A DNA stretch of 64,000 nt from Ferrimonas sediminicola (GTDB lineage: Bacteria > Pseudomonadota > Gammaproteobacteria > Enterobacterales > Shewanellaceae): contig NZ_SWCI01000002.1 of the NCBI RefSeq assembly GCF_005116715.1, positions 325,120-389,119 on the forward strand. The letters are read 5' to 3'. The notes beneath the pieces were generated by a model. That model worked only from the letters and a program-made list of their open reading frames with translations, did not search any database and was not told the origin of the DNA. The position numbers were made by a program, and so were the translations under genes. Below, one piece after another: positions 6,737 to 14,840 of this stretch (the first letter of the stretch is position 1; each line of letters starts with the position of its first letter).

Positions 6737-7927
6737 TCAGAGTACGGCGGCGATGGCGTCCACCAGGTACTGAATGTTGGCCTGGGTCATACCCGCCACG
6801 TTGATGCGACCGGAGCGCACGATGTAGATGGCATACTCCTCCTTGAGGGCGCCCACCTGCTCCGGGTTGAGGCCCGAGAAGCTGAACATGCCGTTCTGCT
6901 GCTCAATGAAGCTGAAGTCACCAGCCACACCGGCCTGCTTCAGCCGGGCCACGAAATCGGTGCGCATCTCCTTGATGCGCTGGCGCATCTCGGCAAGCTC
7001 CTCCAGCCACAGTCCCTTAAGCTCCTCGTCCGCCAGTATGGTGGCCACCACCATGGCGCCATGGGCCGGCGGGTTGGAGTAGTTGGCTCGAATCACCTTC
7101 TTCACCTGAGAGAAGGCGCGGTTGGCCGCGTCGCTGTCGGCCGCCACCAGGGTGAAGGCACCGGTACGCTCGTTATAGAGGCCGAAATTTTTGGAGAAGG
7201 AGCTTGCGACCAGCAGCTCGGGCAGGCGCTCGGCGAACAGCCGCAGGCCGGCGGCATCCTGCTCCACATCGGTGGCAAATCCCTGGTAGGCGAAGTCAAA
7301 CAGCGGCAGCCAGCCGCGGCTGGCGGCAACCTCGGCCAACTCGGCCCACTGGGCCGGAGTGGGATCGATGCCGCTGGGGTTGTGGCAGCAACCGTGCAGA
7401 ATCACCAGATCGCCCTCGGCCACCTGTTCCAGGTCCGTCTTCATGCCAGCAAAATCCAGACCCTTGGCGTCGGCGTCGTAGTAGCGGTAGTGGCCCACCT
7501 CGAAGCCCACTGCTTCAAAGATCTGGGCATGGTTGGCCCAGCTGGGGTTGCTGATCCACACCTTGGGAGCGTCCAGGTTGTTCTTGGCGAAGTCGGCAGC
7601 CACTCTCAGGGCTCCGGTGCCACCCGGGGCTTGGGCGGTGCGGGCTCGCTGACCGCTGATGATGGCGTTACCGGCGCCAAACAGCAGCGCCTGGACGGCG
7701 GCGGCATACTCGGGAAGACCATCGATGGAGAGATAGCTCTTGGTCTTCTGCTGCTCCAGCAACCTGGCCTCCGCTTTCTTTACGCATTTCAGAACCGGTG
7801 TCTGGCCGTCGGCATCCTTGTAGACACCCACCCCCAGGTTGACCTTGTTGGGTCGGGGATCGGTTTTAAAGGCTTCGTTCAGGCCAAGAATTGGGTCGGC
7901 GGGGGCTTGGGCGATCTTCTCAAACAT
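6737..7927 (-). CDS. aspC: Aspartate/aromatic aminotransferase (class I, PLP)
   Basis: This 396-residue enzyme, the same length as E. coli AspC, moves an amino group between aspartate (or aromatic amino acids) and 2-oxoglutarate in the cytoplasm. It begins [18 protein letters not shown] as AspC/TyrB do and keeps NLGVGVYKD, the cofactor-binding FDFAYQGFA, the PLP lysine in [15 protein letters not shown] (about residue 246) and the substrate arginine in the C-terminal part ([13 protein letters not shown]). It is a single-gene unit with its own terminator-like hairpin. AspC and TyrB are hard to separate by eye; the symbol is the likelier of the two. Confidence 0.9.
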   Translation of the reverse strand: MFEKIAQAPADPILGLNEAFKTDPRPNKVNLGVGVYKDADGQTPVLKCVKKAEARLLEQQKTKSYLSIDGLPEYAAAVQALLFGAGNAIISGQRARTAQAPGGTGALRVAADFAKNNLDAPKVWISNPSWANHAQIFEAVGFEVGHYRYYDADAKGLDFAGMKTDLEQVAEGDLVILHGCCHNPSGIDPTPAQWAELAEVAASRGWLPLFDFAYQGFATDVEQDAAGLRLFAERLPELLVASSFSKNFGLYNERTGAFTLVAADSDAANRAFSQVKKVIRANYSNPPAHGAMVVATILADEELKGLWLEELAEMRQRIKEMRTDFVARLKQAGVAGDFSFIEQQNGMFSFSGLNPEQVGALKEEYAIYIVRSGRINVAGMTQANIQYLVDAIAAVL

Positions 7928-8011
7928 GGTGCAGCTTCTTAGAGGGTGAGTGATGGCCTAAGTTATATCACCTTCCCCATGGTTTTGGCACCGTCGACCG
8001 GTTGCAACCGC

Positions 8012-8046
8012 CAAAAAAACAACCCATCAAAGGAATTTGATGGGTT
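8012..8046 (-). terminator. Rho-independent terminator of pssA
   Basis: Minus-strand stem AACCCATCAAA/TTTGATGGGTT, short loop, followed by GTTTTTTT. Placed 50 bp after the pssA stop. Confidence 0.9.
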
Positions 8047-8094
8047 ATCCATAACTTTTTGAAATCACGCAAGCTCTGGTCGGAGCAGATCCCG

Positions 8095-9441
8095 TCAGAG
8101 CAGGCGCTTCAGCAGCAGATCCGCTCTCACCCGCCGCAAGCGCTTCAGCAGTTTCTTCACCGAGTCGGGGTAGACCTCCAGGGTGTCAAGCAGATCGAAC
8201 CGGCCGAGACGGGTGGTGTGGGTCATGATGGTCGCCCGCTCTCTGGCAAACGCCTCCTTGAGGTCACCTCGGGCATCGTGGATCAGCAAGCCGTTTTCCA
8301 GATCCAGCGCCCAAGCCCTGGGGTTAAGGTTGTTGCCGGTCAGCAGGTAGTACTCATCATCCACTTGGAGCCCCTTCAGATGGTAGCTGTTGCCCTCATC
8401 CAGCCACAGGTGCAGGTTCAGCAACCCCTTATCGATGGCACGGCGGTGACGCTTGGCGAATCGACGCAGGTTCTGCTCATACAGATAGGGCAAGGCGCCC
8501 ACCGGACTGAAGGGTTGGCCGGGGGGAATGTAGAAGTCGTTGGCGGTCTTGTCCCCCACCACCAGATCGATGCGCACACCGCGCCGGATCAACCTGGAAA
8601 GGGCACTCATCAGCGGCCGGGGCAGATTGAAGTAGGGCGTGCAGATAAACACCCGCTCCTTGGCCTCACCCAGCAGCCTTTCGATGGTCTTGTTCAGCAG
8701 GTTCTCACCACGTCCCAGTCCGGACAGGGGGTAGATCATCGGCCCATCGCCGGCCTCTCCCGCCACCTGGTATCTGGCCCGGGACAGCCGCTGCCTTAGC
8801 TGGCGAACCGAACTCTTGATCTGCTTCAGGGTGGGCAGCGGCGGCGACAGCAGCGACACCACCGCGCTGCTGGCGATCAGGTTGTCCCTGATGTAGTCGA
8901 CCATGCTGTTTGCCAGCGGCGCGTTATGGACCAGATGGTAGCGATCGTAGCGGTATCGGTCCTGCTGGTGCAGATAGACGTTGTTGATGCTGGCGCCGCT
9001 GTAGTAGACGGTGTCATCGACGATAAACCCCTTGAGGTGCAACACCCCCATCCATTCACGGTTCTTCACCGGCACGCCGTGAATCTCGATCTGGTGGTTG
9101 TAGCGGGCCGCAGTCTCACGATAGAACTGATCGTTCCCCACCTGGGGACCCTTGCCGATCAGGCCACGACGGGAACGGTGAAAGTCCACCAGCAGGTGCA
9201 CATCCAGTTCCGGGTTAGCCTGTTTCGCCTCATACAGCGCTTCCAGAACCTCCCTACCCGCCTCATCGTTTTGCAGGTAGAGCGCAACCAGGTAGATGCG
9301 GCGCTTGGCCGCACGAATCCCCTGCAGCAACCGGGTCTTGAAACTGGCCGTGTCCAGCAGGATCTCGACGCTGTCCGGGCTCAGTGACGTGCCGGGCAGA
9401 TCGAGCAGCCACGCGGGTGGCTGTGAGGGCGCCATCTTCAT
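8095..9441 (-). CDS. pssA: CDP-diacylglycerol-serine O-phosphatidyltransferase
   Basis: A 448-residue phosphatidylserine synthase of the phospholipase D type (E. coli PssA has 451), which makes phosphatidylserine, the precursor of phosphatidylethanolamine, at the membrane surface. Two HKD motifs are present, HLKGFIVDD and HLKGLQVDD, together with YLHQQDRYRYDRYHLV, ICTPYFNLPRPL, VVGDKTANDFYIPP and TGNNLNPRAWALDLEN. The frame is open further upstream to 9558, but ATG 9441 best fits the E. coli N-terminus; no strong ribosome site decides it. The C-terminus is very basic (KKLLKRLRRVRADLLLKRLL), as in E. coli. The small membrane protein ynhF lies upstream on the same strand. Confidence 0.93.
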   Translation of the reverse strand: MKMAPSQPPAWLLDLPGTSLSPDSVEILLDTASFKTRLLQGIRAAKRRIYLVALYLQNDEAGREVLEALYEAKQANPELDVHLLVDFHRSRRGLIGKGPQVGNDQFYRETAARYNHQIEIHGVPVKNREWMGVLHLKGFIVDDTVYYSGASINNVYLHQQDRYRYDRYHLVHNAPLANSMVDYIRDNLIASSAVVSLLSPPLPTLKQIKSSVRQLRQRLSRARYQVAGEAGDGPMIYPLSGLGRGENLLNKTIERLLGEAKERVFICTPYFNLPRPLMSALSRLIRRGVRIDLVVGDKTANDFYIPPGQPFSPVGALPYLYEQNLRRFAKRHRRAIDKGLLNLHLWLDEGNSYHLKGLQVDDEYYLLTGNNLNPRAWALDLENGLLIHDARGDLKEAFARERATIMTHTTRLGRFDLLDTLEVYPDSVKKLLKRLRRVRADLLLKRLL

Positions 9442-9684
9442 GATAATGACGGTACTCCATAGAATGGCTATTGGGCGGATCCTCTGGATACTGCGGGCCA
9501 TCAACTGGCACTTGTACAGGGATCGACGCAGGTCCGATTTAGCAAGGTAGTAAAGCAAACCCTTGATTGACGGGCAAGAGCAGAGGAATCAACAGTGGCC
9601 TAAATGTTGATTTACTGAACAGAAAATCGGGTTTTTGTGCGAAGCCAGGACCCGGCGAGGCGGGGCGGCACCTGGCCAGGGTGA

Positions 9685-9777
9685 TCAGGCGTAGGTGATG
9701 GCCACCAGTCCCAGCGCCACAATCGCAGCCAGGATCGCCACGGAGCTGATGAGGGCGAACTTCATATCCTGAGTCAT
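9685..9777 (-). CDS. ynhF: YnhF-family small membrane protein, 30 residues
   Basis: From ATG 9777, preceded by AGGAGAG with a short spacer, 30 codons encode MTQDMKFALISS followed by a single hydrophobic helix (VAILAAIVALGLVAITYA). It lines up without gaps with E. coli YnhF (MSTDLKFSLVTT..., 29 residues), sharing the D-x-K-F-x-L start and the I-V-A-x-G-L core. YnhF is an inner-membrane miniprotein of unknown function. Here it lies upstream of pssA on the same strand and is divergent from the PAS/GGDEF-like gene. Confidence 0.8.
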   Translation of the reverse strand: MTQDMKFALISSVAILAAIVALGLVAITYA

Positions 9778-9940
9778 GGGCACTCTCCTTTTTGTCATGA
9801 ACTCCCCTTCATTATTGGCAAGCGCCCGGACGGGAATCAAGCCGACAGGGCTATGTGGCCGGCAATTTTTATACTATGCTGGCGCTGTCAGCCGGTTAAA
9901 TACCATTGTGAAACCAGAGGCCCAGGGACGGAGGGCGCAG

Positions 9941-11236
9941 ATGGACAGTCAGCACCTTCATGAAAAGATCAAAGAGGTCGAAGCCTGGCGGCGGCTGGCT
10001 CAAGCCGCGGAAGGCGAATCACTGCTTCACCATATCGGACTGAGCCTCTATCGCTTACAGGGGTGGCCATGGGTCGCCCTGGCCGAAGTCGCCAAAGGCC
10101 AGGTGCATATCCTGCTGCTCAGCGAAGCGGGAAGCCCCAAGGCCGTCCCCAGCTACACCCTGGAGGACGCTCCCTGCCGGATGCTCTACCCAGCCGGTGA
10201 GCACGCCGACTTCATGTTATTCAGCAATAACATGCGCCGCTTCCCTCAGTGGGGCCTGCTCAAGCAACTGCCGGTTCGCAGCTATCTGGCCCAACGACTG
10301 AGCGACACCCGGGATCACCGCCACTACCATCTTATCGCCCTGCACAACAACCTGGTGGAGGAGCAGAACCTGCCCAAAACCCTGGTGGCCACCGCTGCCC
10401 GACGCATGGCGGTGGAGATCCGCCAGAAGGCGGAGCATCGCGAACTGGCTCGATTGCAACAGATCACCCAGCACCCGGCCCTGGCCCTGGCCTACGTCAA
10501 CGACCGCCAGCAGCTGGAGTGGGCCTCACCCGGTTTGAGCCAGCTGCTGGGCAGCCCGCTGACGGCACTGCTCCACCAGCCGGTCAGCCGCCTGTTTCCC
10601 ATGGTGACGCCCGCCAACCTCGCCCACAGCCGCCAGCAACCGGTGCAGCTGAACCAGATCTGCACCCTGGCCGATGGCCAGAGGCAATCGCTGGAGATCG
10701 CCATCCACAGCATGACCGATGGCTTCCTGTTGAGCCTGGTCGCGCCCCATCGCGGGGGCACCCTGATCGGAGAACCTCAGCCCCAGCAGCTGACCGGCCG
10801 TCTCGAGCAGGAGCTGGCCAGGCTTCAGCGCAAGGGGGAGGTGTCGGCCCTGCTGTTTGTCGACTTCTCCGGCCCGGAGGCCGATCCCCTCATTGAGGAT
10901 CAGCTGGAGCGCGTGCTCAGCTGGGGGGCGGAGCAGCTCCGCGGGGTGCTGCGCAAAGAGGATTTCGTCAGCCGCCTGGGGAACCGTCTGGTGGTGCTGA
11001 CCGCCTGTTTCGACCACCATGGCGAGGTGCCACGCAACCAGCTGACCGCCATTGCCGCCAAGGTGGATACCCGGCTCTCTCTCGGTGTGCCGATGGAGGG
11101 GGTGGCCGTCTGCCACAGCCTCAGGATCCGCCTCATCACCAGCTGGGACAGCGACATCGACGAGGTGCTGGACCCCGCCCACGCCACGCCCTGGCAGCCC
11201 CAGTCCCAGCCGACGCCGCTGAAGATCCTTTCCTAG
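9941..11236 (+). CDS. PAS/GAF-like protein with degenerate GGDEF domain
   Basis: Start chosen at ATG 9941 because GGAGGG sits 6 nt upstream; the frame is open earlier. Of 431 residues, about 1-180 look like a GAF-type sensor region (WPWVALAEV...), about 180-290 like a PAS domain (LAYVNDRQQLEWASPGLSQLLG), and about 300-415 follow the GGDEF fold. In the last, the cyclase loop is replaced: RLGNRLVVL stands where R-x-GGDEF is expected, so no diguanylate cyclase activity is likely. It could bind a nucleotide or a partner instead. No membrane segment is visible. A bidirectional terminator follows. Confidence 0.6.
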   Translation: MDSQHLHEKIKEVEAWRRLAQAAEGESLLHHIGLSLYRLQGWPWVALAEVAKGQVHILLLSEAGSPKAVPSYTLEDAPCRMLYPAGEHADFMLFSNNMRRFPQWGLLKQLPVRSYLAQRLSDTRDHRHYHLIALHNNLVEEQNLPKTLVATAARRMAVEIRQKAEHRELARLQQITQHPALALAYVNDRQQLEWASPGLSQLLGSPLTALLHQPVSRLFPMVTPANLAHSRQQPVQLNQICTLADGQRQSLEIAIHSMTDGFLLSLVAPHRGGTLIGEPQPQQLTGRLEQELARLQRKGEVSALLFVDFSGPEADPLIEDQLERVLSWGAEQLRGVLRKEDFVSRLGNRLVVLTACFDHHGEVPRNQLTAIAAKVDTRLSLGVPMEGVAVCHSLRIRLITSWDSDIDEVLDPAHATPWQPQSQPTPLKILS

Positions 11237-11242
11237 ACAGCA

Positions 11243-11266
11243 AAACGGCGCCCTGAGGCGCCGTTT
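11243..11266. terminator. Bidirectional terminator
   Basis: AAAACGGCGCC and GGCGCCGTTTT pair around a CTGA loop, giving a T-run on both strands. It lies between convergent genes ending at 11236 and 11286. Confidence 0.9.
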
Positions 11267-11285
11267 TCTCATCCACCGGCTCGGC

Positions 11286-13049
11286 TCAGAACCAATCGTT
11301 GGGCATCGCCATGATCACCTCGGGATCCTGGTGGATCACCTGCAGGTGGTAATCGGCGCGGGGCAGCTGCCGCTCGAAGAAGTAACGGGCCAGCATCCCT
11401 TTGCGGGCGACAAACTCCGGTTCCATCTCGCCAGCTTCCGCGGCCTTGACCATCTTCAGCCACATCCAGCCATAGACAGCGTAGCCGGTGGCATGCAGGT
11501 AATCGGTGGCGGCGCTGTTGATGGCATCATTGCGGGTACTGCTGTTGCCCAGTTCCGCCGCCTTGTCCAGCAGAGCATCGAACAGCGCCAGCAACTGGGT
11601 CCGGTAGCCCTGCCAGGGCGCGCCCAGCCCCTCCAGCTCCTGCGTCACCTGGGCCTTGAGTTGAGACAGCGCCTGACCCCGATCGCCCAGCACCTTGCGG
11701 CCGAGCAGGTCCAACGCCTGAATGCCGTTGGTGCCCTCGTAGATTTGGGCGATGCGCACATCGCGCACCAGCTGCTCGACGCCCCACTCACGAATGTAGC
11801 CATGACCGCCAAACACCTGCTGGGCCGCCACGGTGGACTCCAGCCCCTTGTCGGTGAAGAACGCCTTGGCCAGCGGCGTCAGCATCGCCACCTGGGTAGC
11901 CGCCTGCTTCTGCACCTCCCCCGCGCCGAGTTTGGCCAGGTCCAGCTGCATCCCGGTGTAGACGCTCAAGGCCCGGCCCGCTTCGGTGACACTGGCGATC
12001 TCCAGCAGCATGCGGCGCACATCACCGTGCACCACGATGGGATCCGCTTCCCCGCCGAGGCCACGGCCGCTGCCCTTACCCTGTTTGCGCTCGCGAGCGT
12101 AGTTCACCGCCAACTGGTAGGCCGCTTCGCCGCATCCCAGCCCCTGGATGCCGATGGAGAGACGCTCATAGTTCATCATGGTAAACATCGCCACCAGGCC
12201 GCGGTTGACCCGGCCCACCAGGAAGCCTTCGGCGTCGTCGAAATTGATGACACAGGTGGCGGAAGCCTTGATCCCCATCTTGTGCTCGACGGCACCGCAG
12301 CTCACTCCGTTGGCCTCGCCAACACTGCCATCCGGGTTCACCTTGAACTTGGGTACCAGGAACAGGGAGATGCCGCGGCTGCCCCCTGGGGCATCAGGCA
12401 GCTTGGCCAGCACCAGGTGCACCACGTTGTCGGTCAGGTCATGATCGCCGCCAGTGATGAAGATCTTGGAACCGGTCAGCCGGTAGCTGCCATCCTCCTG
12501 GGCCACCGCCTTGGTGCGCAGTTGGCTGAGGTCGGACCCGGACTGAGGTTCGGTCATGTCCATGGCGCCACTCCACTCGCCGGAGTAGAGCTTGGGCAGG
12601 TAGGTCTGCTTGAGGCTCTCCTCGCCGTGGGCGGCGATGCACAGGGCGGCGCCGGCTGTCAGGGAACCGTACAGGGCGAAGGCGTTGGAGGCGGAGTAGA
12701 CCATCTCGTCAAACAGCACCCCCAGCATCTTGGGCATCCCCATGCCGCCGTACTCCGGCTCGCCGGAGAGCCCCACCCAGCCGGACTCGGCGTAGGTCTG
12801 GTAGGCTTCCCTGTAACCCTTGGGGGTCAGCACCCTGCCCTGTTCGAAGCGAACCCCCTCCTCATCACCGTCGCGGTTTAGCGGCGCAATCAGGTTCTGG
12901 GTGATCTTCGCTCCCTCCTCCAGGATGGCGGCCGCGGTATCCATATCGATGGCTTCACTGAGGGCGGGCACGGACTGCCACACCTCAGACGCCTTGAACA
13001 CATCCTTGAGTAGAAACTGCATCTCGGTAAGGGGGGCGTTATATTGCAT
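11286..13049 (-). CDS. Acyl-CoA dehydrogenase, long form
   Basis: A 587-residue flavoenzyme that introduces the 2,3 double bond into acyl-CoA in beta-oxidation. It has the extended N-terminal region seen in the long ACAD subgroup (MQYNAPLTEMQFLL), FAD/substrate motifs DMTEPQSGSDL and KIFITGGDH, EHKMGIKASATCVI, and the catalytic glutamate in YEGTNGIQALDLLGRKVL, then a C-terminal extension of about 120 residues. Length and layout resemble the 3-methylmercaptopropionyl-CoA dehydrogenase-like group of marine bacteria, but the substrate cannot be read. The promoter region contains a TAAACG/CGTTTA dyad, and a TetR gene lies upstream on the same strand. Confidence 0.88.
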   Translation of the reverse strand: MQYNAPLTEMQFLLKDVFKASEVWQSVPALSEAIDMDTAAAILEEGAKITQNLIAPLNRDGDEEGVRFEQGRVLTPKGYREAYQTYAESGWVGLSGEPEYGGMGMPKMLGVLFDEMVYSASNAFALYGSLTAGAALCIAAHGEESLKQTYLPKLYSGEWSGAMDMTEPQSGSDLSQLRTKAVAQEDGSYRLTGSKIFITGGDHDLTDNVVHLVLAKLPDAPGGSRGISLFLVPKFKVNPDGSVGEANGVSCGAVEHKMGIKASATCVINFDDAEGFLVGRVNRGLVAMFTMMNYERLSIGIQGLGCGEAAYQLAVNYARERKQGKGSGRGLGGEADPIVVHGDVRRMLLEIASVTEAGRALSVYTGMQLDLAKLGAGEVQKQAATQVAMLTPLAKAFFTDKGLESTVAAQQVFGGHGYIREWGVEQLVRDVRIAQIYEGTNGIQALDLLGRKVLGDRGQALSQLKAQVTQELEGLGAPWQGYRTQLLALFDALLDKAAELGNSSTRNDAINSAATDYLHATGYAVYGWMWLKMVKAAEAGEMEPEFVARKGMLARYFFERQLPRADYHLQVIHQDPEVIMAMPNDWF

Positions 13050-13084
13050 CGTCTCTTCCTGACTGGGTATCTAAACACAAATTT

Positions 13085-13098
13085 TAAACGTGCGTTTA
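13085..13098. promoter_or_regulatory. Candidate operator (TAAAC-N4-GTTTA)
   Basis: TAAACG-TG-CGTTTA, 36 bp upstream of the acyl-CoA dehydrogenase start. A near copy (TAAACATCCATTTA) lies just upstream of fadH at 53929-53942. The spacing and half-sites resemble PsrA-type fatty-acid repressor sites. Confidence 0.5.
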
Positions 13099-13169
13099 GT
13101 TTCAGAGATAATGGCGGGGAGATCAAGGTAAATCGGGGTGGCGGAGCAAAATGCTTTCTCCTTTGTCCC

Positions 13170-13790
13170 TCAGGGATCTGAGGCGGGTTTGATTGCCAGA
13201 TGCAATACGGCGTCAGTGAGTTGGTCGGAACTCAGTTCGCCTTTGGCATCAAACCACTTATCGGTCCAGGTGATGGCACCATAGAGCAGTTTACGCAGAA
13301 CCTTGGGGGATGCTGTGATCAGCCTCTCCTTCTCGGCCTGGACCAGCAGATCCAACCACATCCGTTCATACTCATCCCGCAGGGCGAGGATATCCTGCTG
13401 GCCACCATCGGAGAGGAAGCGCCACTCGTTGATCACCACCGCCATGGCATCGCCCCAGTCGCCATTGAGGGCGTCCAGCTCACAGGCGATCAGCGCCCGC
13501 AACTTGGCGGTGGTGCCCTGCGCCCGCTGCAGATCCCGCCGCATCCGCGCCATGGTGTGGTGGATCCCCTCCACCATCACCGCCTTGAGTATGGCGTCCT
13601 TGTTTTTGTAGTGATGGAAGATACTGCCGGAGAGAATGCCCACGGCACTGGCCAGGTCTCGGACTGTCGTACTTTGATACCCATTTTCCCTGAATAGCCT
13701 TGCCGCCTGGGTTAACAGCTTACCCCTTGCGCTACTGGGGTCCACCAGCACCCCGCGGTCGATCAGATCCCGCTCCAGCTCCTGTTCCAT
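13170..13790 (-). CDS. TetR-family transcriptional repressor
   Basis: This 206-residue regulator has a TetR helix-turn-helix at about residues 22-70 (LLTQAARLFRENGYQSTTVRDLASAVG, then SGSIFHHYKNKDAIL), followed by an all-helical ligand-binding domain. It is divergent from the atu-like operon, with a palindrome ACCAAGCGCTTGCT in the gap, and lies upstream of the acyl-CoA dehydrogenase. By family custom it should repress the divergent operon until an acyl-CoA intermediate binds. Which of the two neighbouring units it controls is not settled by the sequence. Confidence 0.85.
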   Translation of the reverse strand: MEQELERDLIDRGVLVDPSSARGKLLTQAARLFRENGYQSTTVRDLASAVGILSGSIFHHYKNKDAILKAVMVEGIHHTMARMRRDLQRAQGTTAKLRALIACELDALNGDWGDAMAVVINEWRFLSDGGQQDILALRDEYERMWLDLLVQAEKERLITASPKVLRKLLYGAITWTDKWFDAKGELSSDQLTDAVLHLAIKPASDP

Positions 13791-13879
13791 AGTGCTCTCC
13801 TGATCGATGCCCGCGATACGGCGGGGCCGGTGCCCTCAGATGGTGTTCAGAGGGTAACGCCTCCCTTCCAAGGTTGCAA

Positions 13880-13893
13880 ACCAAGCGCTTGCT
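13880..13893. promoter_or_regulatory. Candidate TetR operator
   Basis: ACCAAGCGCTTGCT contains the perfect palindrome CAAGCGCTTG, of a type common for TetR repressors of acyl-CoA metabolism. It lies in the 162-bp divergent gap between the TetR gene and the SDR that opens the atu-like operon. Confidence 0.5.
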
Positions 13894-13952
13894 AGGCTAG
13901 CTTAAAAATTCAGCAATACGTCGTTGGACATTCGACGGACAAGGAGTCCTCC

Positions 13953-14840
13953 ATGCACTACCAAACTGTCTTTCGCCCTGGCCTGTTCCTGGACCAGGTG
14001 ATCCTGGTGACCGGTGCAGGCAGCGGCATCGGCCGTTGCATCGCCCATGAGATAGCCAGCCTGGGCGCCAGGGTGATCCTGCTGGGACGGCACGCCCACA
14101 AGCTGGAGCGGGTGTGTGCCGAGATCCTCGAGGATGACGGCCGCGCCTTCCTCTGTCCGCTGGACATCCGTGATGAGCCGGTGGTGGCCGACACCATCAC
14201 TGCCATACTGCAACAGCACGGGCGCATCGACGCCCTGGTCAACAACGCCGGTGGCCAGTTCCCCTCGCCGCTGGAAGGGATCAGCCTCAAGGGGTTCAAC
14301 GCGGTGGTCTCCACCAACCTCATCGGCGGCTTCCTGATGGCCCGGGAGTGCTACCGTCAATGGATGAAGGAGCATGGCGGCGCCATCGTCAACATCACCG
14401 CCGACTTCCACAACGGCATGCCCGGCATGGGTCACTCCGGCGCGGCCCGGGCCGGCATGGACAACTTCACCAAGACCTCCGCCTGGGAGTGGGGCCACCG
14501 AGGGGTGCGGGTCAACGCGGTCGCCCCCGGCTGGGTGGCCTCCAGTGGCCTGGACAGCTACGACGAGCCGATGCGATCGATGATCCCCAAGCTCACGGCC
14601 CAGGTGCCGCTGAAGCGGATGGCCACTGAGGCGGAGATAGCCGCCGCGGTCACCTTCCTGCTCTCCCCTGGGGCGGCCTTTATCAACGGCGCCTCGCTGA
14701 GAGTGGATGGCGGCGCCTCCCTGGGGGCCGCCACCTGGCCCATCGGTGGGCAAGTACCCTCCAACGTGGCGGTGTACAACGGCTTCCACCGGGCCAGCTC
14801 GCCCCAGGTGCTGAAGGAGCCCGTGGATGACACCGATTAG
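13953..14840 (+). CDS. atuB: SDR oxidoreductase, AtuB-like (dienoyl-CoA-reductase type)
   Basis: First gene of a five-gene operon. The 295-residue short-chain dehydrogenase has the nucleotide motif GAGSGIGR, NNAGGQFPSPL, and NITADFHNGMPGMGHSGAARAG. The usual catalytic Tyr-x3-Lys is not there: HSGAARAG occupies its place, as in peroxisomal 2,4-dienoyl-CoA reductase-like SDRs, where a Tyr is missing. The opening MHYQTVFRPGLF and the gene order recall AtuB of Pseudomonas acyclic-terpene utilisation. It may handle an oxidation or isomer step on citronellyl/geranyl intermediates; that is inference. Its last 14 bases overlap the next gene. A GGAG ribosome site precedes the ATG. Confidence 0.7.
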   Translation: MHYQTVFRPGLFLDQVILVTGAGSGIGRCIAHEIASLGARVILLGRHAHKLERVCAEILEDDGRAFLCPLDIRDEPVVADTITAILQQHGRIDALVNNAGGQFPSPLEGISLKGFNAVVSTNLIGGFLMARECYRQWMKEHGGAIVNITADFHNGMPGMGHSGAARAGMDNFTKTSAWEWGHRGVRVNAVAPGWVASSGLDSYDEPMRSMIPKLTAQVPLKRMATEAEIAAAVTFLLSPGAAFINGASLRVDGGASLGAATWPIGGQVPSNVAVYNGFHRASSPQVLKEPVDDTD

